This document shows, in pieces, positions 42,479-49,227 of a DNA stretch of 64,000 nt. Below the pieces are notes generated by a model, which was not told the origin of the DNA, made no database searches, and saw only the letters and a list, made by a program, of their open reading frames with translations. Made by a program: the position numbers and the translations under genes. The DNA comes from Clostridiales bacterium. GTDB lineage: Bacteria; Bacillota; Clostridia; Peptostreptococcales; Anaerovoracaceae. How positions within the stretch are numbered: the first letter of the stretch is position 1; every line of letters starts with the position of its first letter. Location of the stretch: the NCBI GenBank assembly GCA_012841925.1, contig DUTT01000021.1, positions 1-64,000 of the forward strand, read 5' to 3'.

Positions 42479-43879
42479 CTAAAACCACGCCCGGCCGAGC
42501 GCACGGACAGCGTCGCATATTTCCCGCTCACTCAACCGAGCGAAACCTATTACAATTTTTGGTACACTGGGTATCATCTCCTTGTCGAAGTAATACCTCG
42601 AAATGCCATTTACACGTACGCCTTCTTTCCCTGCCCGTTTTTCAAGCTCGGGTTCGCTCATACCGTTCGTAACCTCAAGCAGCAAATGTAACCCAGTGTC
42701 CGCACCCTGCACGCGGACACCAGCGCCCAGTGTTTTGATTTCTCTTGTCAACACTTCTCGCTTTTTTTTGTACAGCGTTCGCATGCGGTTTACGTGTCTT
42801 TCAAAATGACCTTCCCTCATAAACACACTGAGCACTTTCTGGTTCAGCACCGGCACCGGACATATCATAAACGGCATGCGTTCGTTGTATCGCTTCATCA
42901 AATGGTCGGGCAGGACCATATAGCTGATGCGGTGAGCCGGAGATAAAGACTTAGAGAAAGCACCGATGTAGATGACCTTTTCATTGTGGTCGAGCCCTTG
43001 TAGCGCGGGAACAGGGCGCCCACTGTATTTAAATTCACTGTCGTAGTCATCTTCGACAATGTAGCGTCCTGATTTTTGGTTCGCCCAGTTGAGCACATGT
43101 GACCGTCGGTTGATCGTCATAATGCAGCCGGAAGGAAACTGATGAGCGGGAGTGATGCACAAAACATCGACATCGCATGACTGCAGCTCGTCGGTTTGCA
43201 TTCCATGCGCATCGACTGAAAGGGGAATGCATCGCGCCCGATTCGTTTCAAACAGTACATTTAGCTTTTCGTATCCCGGATTCTCAATGCCAAAGGTGCT
43301 TGTACTGTCGAGTATTTGTATCAAAATCTGAAATAGAAATTCAATGCCTGAACTGATGACAATCTGATCAGCGGTACAGCTGACTCCGCGAGATTGATAT
43401 AAATAGGCTGCCAAAGATCTGCGCAGATCGACATGACCCTTCGGATCCCCCTGAATTAACAGTTCTTTATCATATTCATTGATTGCGTCGCGCGTCAATT
43501 TACGCCAGACGCCAAAAGGAAACACATGAGGATCGACGCCCTGATACGAAAAGTCAAACCGAATCGGGTCGATTTGCTCTTCCGACACAGAGGTGACCGA
43601 ATTCTTAGCCACATCGATTTGAGTCAAATGATCAATTCGATTAACATAATATCCCCTTTTTTCAATCGATGTTACAAAGCCCTCTTCGATTAGCTGACTG
43701 TAGGCTGACTGAATCGTATTCTGGCTGAGGCCGAGATGAGACGCAAGCTTGCGTTTGGAAGGAAGCCGGGTCTCGGGTTCGATTCGGCCGAAACGAATTT
43801 CCCGCTTTATCCACTCGTACAGTTGATGGTACAACGGCTTTTTAATATCGCCATCTGCCACAAATGTCAACAATTCCAT
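42479..43879 (-). CDS. pdxR: MocR/PdxR-type GntR regulator with aminotransferase domain
   Basis: A 466-residue regulator. The N-terminal winged helix-turn-helix spans about residues 5-75 (IKREIRFGRIEPETRLPSKR, LGLSQNTIQSAYSQLIEEGF). The class I aminotransferase fold follows, with the PLP-lysine region IYIGAFSKSLSPAHRISYM. Such regulators sense pyridoxal phosphate and control pyridoxal synthesis. The divergent neighbour is pdxS, which supports the PdxR assignment. The ATG at 43879 has GGGAGAG six bases upstream. The palindrome at 43929-43947 is the likely binding site. Confidence 0.83.
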   Translation of the reverse strand: MELLTFVADGDIKKPLYHQLYEWIKREIRFGRIEPETRLPSKRKLASHLGLSQNTIQSAYSQLIEEGFVTSIEKRGYYVNRIDHLTQIDVAKNSVTSVSEEQIDPIRFDFSYQGVDPHVFPFGVWRKLTRDAINEYDKELLIQGDPKGHVDLRRSLAAYLYQSRGVSCTADQIVISSGIEFLFQILIQILDSTSTFGIENPGYEKLNVLFETNRARCIPLSVDAHGMQTDELQSCDVDVLCITPAHQFPSGCIMTINRRSHVLNWANQKSGRYIVEDDYDSEFKYSGRPVPALQGLDHNEKVIYIGAFSKSLSPAHRISYMVLPDHLMKRYNERMPFMICPVPVLNQKVLSVFMREGHFERHVNRMRTLYKKKREVLTREIKTLGAGVRVQGADTGLHLLLEVTNGMSEPELEKRAGKEGVRVNGISRYYFDKEMIPSVPKIVIGFARLSEREICDAVRALGRAWF

Positions 43880-43928
43880 TATCTCTCCCATCTGGTACCG
43901 TTAACGACATCTATTCTGGCGCTTTTTA

Positions 43929-43951
43929 TAATGCCAGTTTGGCATTATACT
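43929..43951. promoter_or_regulatory. palindromic operator and -10 box between pdxR and pdxS
   Basis: TAATGCCA-GTT-TGGCATTA (43929-43947) is a perfect 8-bp inverted repeat. It overlaps TATACT (43946-43951), the probable -10 of pdxS. No good -35 is visible 17 bases upstream (TTTTTA), which suits a promoter needing an activator such as PdxR. Confidence 0.6.
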
Positions 43952-44004
43952 ATCATAAAAGCAGAAACTGCGCAAAAATTCCATCAGCATAAGGGAGGTC
44001 GAAT

Positions 44005-44877
44005 ATGGATAGTAAGTACGAGGCTAACAAAGATAAGGCGCGAACCCTAAAAGGCGGCGTGATTATGGACGTTACGAATGCAGAACAAGCGCGCATCGCA
44101 CAGGAGGCCGGTGCGTGTGCCGTGATGGCGCTGGAAAGGATTCCTGCGGACATCCGGGTAGCAGGAGGCGTATCCCGAATGAGTGATCCTGCGATGATCC
44201 GCACCATCCAGGAAGCCGTAGATATTCCTGTCATGGCAAAAGTACGAATTGGGCACTTTGTGGAAGCACAGATTCTGCAAGCGATCAATATCGACTTTAT
44301 CGACGAAAGCGAAGTCCTTTCACCGGCGGACGATGTGCACCATATCCACAAAACCGTTTTTTCCACACCGTTTGTATGTGGCGCTCGGGATTTAGGCGAA
44401 GCGCTCCGTCGCATCGAGGAAGGTGCATCTATGATACGGACAAAAGGCGAACCGGGAACGGGCGATATCGTGCAGGCGGTGCGTCACATCCGGAAAATCA
44501 ACCAACAGATCCGTAACTTGCACAGCATTCGGGACGACGAGGTATTCGAAGCTGCTAAAGAACTTCAAGTCCCCTATAGGCTCGCTGAGTATGTGCATAA
44601 AAACGGTCGGCTTCCTGTCGTAAACTTTGCAGCCGGAGGAGTTGCAACGCCGGCCGACGCTGCGCTGATGATGCAGCTTGGGGCCGAAGGAGTATTCGTC
44701 GGCTCAGGGATTTTTAAATCCGGAGATCCCGCAAAACGGGCACGCGCAATCGTGCTGGCTGTAAAGAACTACGACAAGCCAGACGAACTCGCCAAACTGT
44801 CGAAAGACCTGGGCGAGGCAATGGTCGGCATTAACGAAAGAGAAATTGAACTTCTCATGGCCGAGCGCGGTGAATAA
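44005..44877 (+). CDS. pdxS: pyridoxal 5'-phosphate synthase lyase subunit PdxS
   Basis: A 290-residue TIM-barrel enzyme with nearly invariant family sequence. The active-site residues are D22 (GGVIMDVTN), K79 (VMAKVRIGH) and K147 ([10 protein letters not shown]). It builds PLP from ribose 5-phosphate, glyceraldehyde 3-phosphate and ammonia. The ammonia normally comes from the glutaminase PdxT, usually encoded right behind pdxS. Here the next gene is the convergent mgtE, so pdxT must lie elsewhere or be absent. The start follows GGGAGG. Confidence 0.95.
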   Translation: MDSKYEANKDKARTLKGGVIMDVTNAEQARIAQEAGACAVMALERIPADIRVAGGVSRMSDPAMIRTIQEAVDIPVMAKVRIGHFVEAQILQAINIDFIDESEVLSPADDVHHIHKTVFSTPFVCGARDLGEALRRIEEGASMIRTKGEPGTGDIVQAVRHIRKINQQIRNLHSIRDDEVFEAAKELQVPYRLAEYVHKNGRLPVVNFAAGGVATPADAALMMQLGAEGVFVGSGIFKSGDPAKRARAIVLAVKNYDKPDELAKLSKDLGEAMVGINEREIELLMAERGE

Positions 44878-44895
44878 AAGCCATACATGCGATGC

Positions 44896-44925
44896 ATCCC
44901 CCGGCTCTGCGCGCATCCGGGGGAT
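44896..44925. terminator. hairpin between convergent pdxS and mgtE
   Basis: ATCCCCCGG (44896-44904) and CCGGGGGAT (44917-44925) form a perfect 9-bp GC-rich stem with a 12-base loop. It overlaps the last base of the mgtE stop codon. U-runs are poor on both sides, so termination efficiency is uncertain. Confidence 0.5.
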
Positions 44926-46319
44926 TACACTACACGGATGAGCAACGCCCAGGCCAGTCCGTAATACGTTACGACAGCGATGAGGTCGTTGATCGTTGTA
45001 ATGAGCGGACCGGATGCGACCGCCGGGTCGATTCCGATTTTCTTAAACGTAATCGGGATGATCGTTCCCGATATGCTCGAAAGGAACATCGCGACCAGTA
45101 TCGCAGTTCCTGTGCAAAGCGAAATTGCAAAGGCCAGCTGCGACGGCTCACCGCGGAATACGACCAGATATGATCCGATGAGGATAAAAGACAGCAAACC
45201 GAGCACGATACCGTTTATGAGTCCAACGCGAGCCTCTTTGCCGACGAGACGCAGCTCTTCACTTCGTCCAAGCTCTTCATCCATGAGCACGCGAATGGTC
45301 ACGGCGAGAGACTGCGTTCCCACGTTTCCTGCCATGTCCAGAATCAGCGACTGGAAGCTGACGATCAGCACGAGATTGCGCACAACTTCCTCAAACAGTC
45401 CTACAACGCTCGACACGACCAGCCCCAGCCCCAGGAGGATGATTAGCCAGGGCAGTCTTTTTTGAATGCTTCGGCTGAGCGGTTCGTTAATGTCTTCTTC
45501 AGAGCTCAGCCCGGCAAGCTTTGCATAGTCGTCGCTGAACTCATCGTCGACAAACTGAGTGATATCCTGTGCCGTCAGCACACCCCGAAGTTTGTTGTCC
45601 GCGTCCAACACCGGGATTGAATCTTCCGAGTAATCCTTAATCCGCTCGATGCAGTCCTCGATCAGTTCGTGGGTATAGACATACGGATACGACGTTACGA
45701 TGATGCTTTCCAGCGGCGTCGATTCGCGGGCGATGATGAGGTCTTTTAAGTCGATGGCACCGAGCAGAACCTTATCCTGATCGACAACATAGATTGTCGA
45801 AATGTTATCGTTCTCAGCCGCTTGTGTGACGAGCTCTTTCATCGCGCGCCGCACATCGGCCCCGTCGAGGATGGCGATGAAATTTGTCGACATCCGGCTC
45901 CCGATCTCGTCCTCGTCGAACGATGCCAGAAACGCGATATCCGTCTTTGCAATATCCCCCATCAGGTCGGTGAGCGTATTGCGCTCTTTCCGGTCGAGCT
46001 GCCGCAGATACTCTACCGCATCCGCTACCTCAAGCTCGGCGAGGACTTCCGCTTTCCTGGCAACAGAGAGCTCGTCCAGATATTCGATAAATCGTTCCGA
46101 ATACTCCAGGATATCCGCCAGAGACTCTGCATCGACAATGCGGTAAAAGCGCATCCGCTCATCCTTTGTCAATAAGTCCAGCGCTGCAGCAATGTCGTTC
46201 TCGTGATAATCCAGGATCGCCTCACGCTTCAACTTCGGCGTCAGGTTGCTCCTGATGATATTCGCGATATCGAGTTTGTACTCTGGATGATTGGTTGTCA
46301 GCGTGGGATCCACCGGCAT
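44925..46319 (-). CDS. mgtE: magnesium transporter MgtE
   Basis: A 464-residue Mg2+ channel. The N-terminal superhelical domain spans about residues 1-130. The CBS pair spans about 135-255 (TIYVVDQDKVLLGAIDLKDL, SIPVLDADNKLRGVLTAQDI). A plug helix and five transmembrane helices follow, from about 290. SGPLITTINDLIAVVTYYGL near residue 440 is the conserved pore-helix segment. The CBS and N domains gate the channel by sensing cytoplasmic Mg2+. It lies behind a leader of about 300 bases with a short ORF and terminator-like structure. The ribosome binding site is AGGAGG. Confidence 0.93.
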   Translation of the reverse strand: MPVDPTLTTNHPEYKLDIANIIRSNLTPKLKREAILDYHENDIAAALDLLTKDERMRFYRIVDAESLADILEYSERFIEYLDELSVARKAEVLAELEVADAVEYLRQLDRKERNTLTDLMGDIAKTDIAFLASFDEDEIGSRMSTNFIAILDGADVRRAMKELVTQAAENDNISTIYVVDQDKVLLGAIDLKDLIIARESTPLESIIVTSYPYVYTHELIEDCIERIKDYSEDSIPVLDADNKLRGVLTAQDITQFVDDEFSDDYAKLAGLSSEEDINEPLSRSIQKRLPWLIILLGLGLVVSSVVGLFEEVVRNLVLIVSFQSLILDMAGNVGTQSLAVTIRVLMDEELGRSEELRLVGKEARVGLINGIVLGLLSFILIGSYLVVFRGEPSQLAFAISLCTGTAILVAMFLSSISGTIIPITFKKIGIDPAVASGPLITTINDLIAVVTYYGLAWALLIRVV

Positions 46320-46366
46320 TGCCCCGTCCCTCCTTTGTTTCTATTTTTTTGCGCTCATTTTTGCAC

Positions 46367-46449
46367 AAAAAAACCATTGTCATCTGCGGATGATTTCTCT
46401 TAACAGCATCGGGTCTCGATGTAACGCAGCATTAAAGTCGGACAATGGC
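46367..46449 (-). ncRNA. terminator-like structured leader segment of mgtE
   Basis: On the minus-strand RNA, GCCATTGTC (from 46449-46441) can pair with GACAATGG (46381-46374), which runs straight into seven U (46373-46367). Inside lie a CATCG/CGATG hairpin (46407-46421) and a TCATC/GATGA hairpin (46380-46393), the latter partly competing with the closing stem. It does not show the conserved M-box or yybP-ykoY sequences. It is a candidate cis-regulatory attenuator of mgtE, otherwise unassigned. Positions 46320-46711 hold no other gene besides the short ORF. Confidence 0.45.
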
Positions 46450-46486
46450 AATTGTGGATCGCATATTATGTACGCTAACCGATCGA

Positions 46487-46573
46487 TCAGGATGTCGCCA
46501 GCAATCTACCGCGCGAATCCAGGCAAATCCAAATCACCTTGTCCCTACTTCGTCCGTAACTGCTGCCGTCCAT
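46487..46573 (-). CDS. 28-codon leader ORF upstream of mgtE
   Basis: ATG at 46573 follows a strong GAGGAGGTGAGAAG ribosome binding site and reads 28 codons to TGA at 46487. The peptide begins MDGSSYGRSRDKVIWICLD and is not proline- or acidic-rich like known Mg2+ leader peptides. It lies about 42 bases after a consensus promoter and before the terminator-like structure, so a translation-coupled attenuation role is plausible. It could also be a small protein in its own right. No family is recognised. Confidence 0.5.
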   Translation of the reverse strand: MDGSSYGRSRDKVIWICLDSRGRLLATS

Positions 46574-46614
46574 CTTCTCACCTCCTCGATCAGTGGTTCT
46601 ACTACAACAAAAAA

Positions 46615-46643
46615 ATTATACTCCAGGGTAGCAATCCAGTCAA
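46615..46643 (-). promoter_or_regulatory. promoter of the mgtE leader
   Basis: On the minus strand TTGACT (46638-46643) and TATAAT (46615-46620) have an exact 17-base spacer, one of the best promoters in the window. It starts a leader of about 285 bases before mgtE. Confidence 0.75.
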
Positions 46644-46711
46644 CACCCTCTGCACAGCGTACAGGCGATGCCGACGGGGAGCTCCCCCAAAATCATCTTT
46701 ATATCTTCGAA

Positions 46712-48532
46712 TCAATCCGAATTCATAAAGTTGGCCGGAGCAACGTATACGGAAATTTCCGCTTCCCGTTCCAGCCGTTCATCGTTGACAAGTTTGGTCG
46801 CCACCGCATCGCTTAGAGGAGTGTTCATCACGAGGAAAATGATTTCCTTCTCCGGTTGCAGTTCGATGTTCATAATCGACATCGTCACCGTCTGGCGTTC
46901 ATCCGTTCCGCGTCCGTGCACGATGGTAGCACCTTTCGCCCCCGACTGGCGGGCTACGTCAACCACGGCCTCCGCAAAGCCCCTATTGACAACTGCTACG
47001 ATGCACTCGTGCGGCATATCGCTTTCTTCAGGCAGATGCGACAGGGTGACTGGTTCGACTCCCGCGGGCGATTTTACGATGCGCCGCTTCCGATAAGAGG
47101 TACCCAGTGCCGTTAAAGAAAGTACGGGAGCCATGGCGACCATCGCAATCACACCGAAACCGTCTACAAGCACGTTGGCCGTATCGATGACAGAGGCAGC
47201 TCCCTGTGCAAATGCGAGAACGAATGTAGCCGTCATCGGACCGGAGGCGACACCGCCCGCATCGTACGCGATTCCGACAAAGACCGGATCTGAACGAAAT
47301 GACAGCAGCACCGAAATCGCAAAGCCCGGGATGAGGAAGTACCAGAGCTTGACTTCGGGAACGGCAATGCGCACCATAGAAAGGGCGATGGCGATACCGA
47401 CGCCCAGCGAGAGTGTCATGCGTATAATTTTAACCGGGATGTGGCCGCCGCTCACTTCCTGAATCTGTTCGCCGAGTACGTGAACGGCCGGTTCCACGAG
47501 CACGACAATGAGCCCCACCAGAAAGCCTACACCCACCAGGAGCCATCGGTTGAATTCCGCAAGCTGCATTCCTATGACCCGTCCCATGTCCATAAAACCC
47601 GAATTGACGGCTGTCAAAAACATCGTCAATCCGATGAGCGTGGCCAATAAACCTTTCAGGATTCCTCCGAGCTCCTGTCTGGAAATTTTGAATTTAGCAA
47701 TATTAAATACAAAAAACAGCGCAGAAACCGGCAGGAGTGCAATCACGGACTCTAAAAATATATCCGGCAGTATATCCAGAATCGGCTGTAGAATTCCTTT
47801 CGCAACGACAAACTCCTCGACCGCACCGTGAATGTGTTTCTGCCTTGTGACGATGGACATGAGCATGAGAGCCCAGATCGGCCCCGCGCTCATGGTTCCG
47901 ACGAGTCCAAATGAATTTTCCTCTGCGTGCCTGCCGCCTTTCATATTGGACAGGCCAAGTGACAACGCCAGAATGAAGGGCGTCGTCAGCGCTCCGGTTG
48001 TGGCGCCGGATGCATCGAAAGAAATCGCTAAAAACTCCTCGGAGACAAAGTATGCCAGCACGATGATGAAGCTGTACGTAATCCCCATAAAGACGTTGAA
48101 TTTCCGATCGCGCAGCAGACGAAAAACACCGAACGAAACCATGATGCCGACGCCGACCGACACCATGTAGACGATGATAAACGAGTTCATCGTTCCGCCG
48201 GAAGCGCGCTCTATTTGAGAGCCGAGTATCAAAAGGTCCGGCTCGGCCACATTGATCAAGAAACCGAGCAGAAAGCTTAAAATCGCAATTTTTATCGGAG
48301 AACGCGATGTGGCCACTTCCCACGACATGTGTTCTCCAATGGGAGCCATCGCCATATCGATGCCCCTTAAAAAAATCGAAAGACCGATGAGAAGCATCAG
48401 GCTTCCCGCCAGAAAGCGAACGATGAGATCGGTTCCCGCGTCGACGATGGTAAAGCACAGGACGAGCACGAGCACCATAACGGGCAGCAGCGTACGCATG
48501 ACTTCTTTTGTCTTCTGAAATATCTGGTTCAC
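46712..48532 (-). CDS. DUF1538 membrane protein with C-terminal PII-like domain
   Basis: A 606-residue membrane protein with two DUF1538 repeats (about residues 10-235 and 250-480, roughly twelve helices). The repeats are recognised by LINVAEPDLLILGSQIERAS and VLVEPAVHVLGEQIQEVSGG, and by ISFDASGATTGALTTPFILA and VGIAYDAGGVASGPMTATF. A PII-like domain (about 510-606) begins HECIVAVVNRGFAEAVVDVA. DUF1538 proteins have been reported as two-component Na+/H+ antiporters (UmpAB) in halophiles. It overlaps the tandem PII-like gene by four bases. Regulated cation exchange is the best guess. Confidence 0.8.
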   Translation of the reverse strand: MNQIFQKTKEVMRTLLPVMVLVLVLCFTIVDAGTDLIVRFLAGSLMLLIGLSIFLRGIDMAMAPIGEHMSWEVATSRSPIKIAILSFLLGFLINVAEPDLLILGSQIERASGGTMNSFIIVYMVSVGVGIMVSFGVFRLLRDRKFNVFMGITYSFIIVLAYFVSEEFLAISFDASGATTGALTTPFILALSLGLSNMKGGRHAEENSFGLVGTMSAGPIWALMLMSIVTRQKHIHGAVEEFVVAKGILQPILDILPDIFLESVIALLPVSALFFVFNIAKFKISRQELGGILKGLLATLIGLTMFLTAVNSGFMDMGRVIGMQLAEFNRWLLVGVGFLVGLIVVLVEPAVHVLGEQIQEVSGGHIPVKIIRMTLSLGVGIAIALSMVRIAVPEVKLWYFLIPGFAISVLLSFRSDPVFVGIAYDAGGVASGPMTATFVLAFAQGAASVIDTANVLVDGFGVIAMVAMAPVLSLTALGTSYRKRRIVKSPAGVEPVTLSHLPEESDMPHECIVAVVNRGFAEAVVDVARQSGAKGATIVHGRGTDERQTVTMSIMNIELQPEKEIIFLVMNTPLSDAVATKLVNDERLEREAEISVYVAPANFMNSD

Positions 48533-49179
48533 TGCGCACCCGCTCCTTTCTCCGCAGATTCTGCGGCGTACAGCCCTCTCGGCTCCATCACAGGAAGGGT
48601 GAACAATATGCCGTGTCCGGCACGATCCAGTTCGAGATCTGTAAATATTTTCTTCTGTATGACCGGCGCATTTTCTTTCGCCGTGAGAATCATGACGATG
48701 TCCTTTTGCGGCTCAATGACGAGCGGAACGTAAAAATCCTTCGGGACGCCGGCGCCGCGACCGCGAACGAGAATCGCGTCCTTGGCTCCGGCGGCTCTCG
48801 CTGCAGCGATGCACGCATCCCCCCGGCCGCGATCTACAATCGTAACGATGCAGTAATGGGTCGAATGCGCATCGCCCTGATCGGTTTCGGCATCCGACTG
48901 CGTGCCGGCAGGCTGCCATCGCTTAAACGGGACAGAAAAAACGATGCCCTTTCCCGGCTTAAACGGGGCATTCGGTCCTTCGAGCGCTTCGTACAATTGC
49001 GAACAGAGCGCCTCCCCGGTCTGTATCATCAACACTTCCCTGTGGAGTCCGACCAGACCCAGCCGTTCAAGGACGGTGTTCTGCCCCATGGATTCTCCCA
49101 AAAATATCGTCGCAGCCGTTACGCCGCACCCTTCTGCCTCGCGCAAGACAGCATTGCCTTTCCCGCGGTTAACAATCAC
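48529..49179 (-). CDS. tandem PII-like regulatory protein
   Basis: About 216 residues holding two PII/GlnB-like domains. The first runs from IVNRGKGNAVLREAEGCGV to about residue 90. The second runs from YCIVTIVDRGRGDACIAAAR to about residue 200. Both have the ferredoxin-like pattern with GRG-type loops. The coordinates use the first canonical start (GTG 49179), but the first beta strand then loses residues. A strong AAGGAGG site sits seven bases before an in-frame ATA at 49197, giving a product starting (M)DRLVFVIVNRG. It probably regulates the DUF1538 transporter next to it. The ligand is unknown. Confidence 0.75.
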   Translation of the reverse strand: MIVNRGKGNAVLREAEGCGVTAATIFLGESMGQNTVLERLGLVGLHREVLMIQTGEALCSQLYEALEGPNAPFKPGKGIVFSVPFKRWQPAGTQSDAETDQGDAHSTHYCIVTIVDRGRGDACIAAARAAGAKDAILVRGRGAGVPKDFYVPLVIEPQKDIVMILTAKENAPVIQKKIFTDLELDRAGHGILFTLPVMEPRGLYAAESAEKGAGAQ

Positions 49180-49227
49180 AAAAACCAGTCTGTCTATCTC
49201 GATTCCTCCTTACCGTCCATCATTTCT

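Noticed and set aside
46320-46643. M-box (ykoK) or yybP-ykoY riboswitch upstream of mgtE
   Set aside because: The leader is in the right place, but the conserved core sequences that I know for these classes are not present on the minus strand. Only generic stems and a short ORF are visible.
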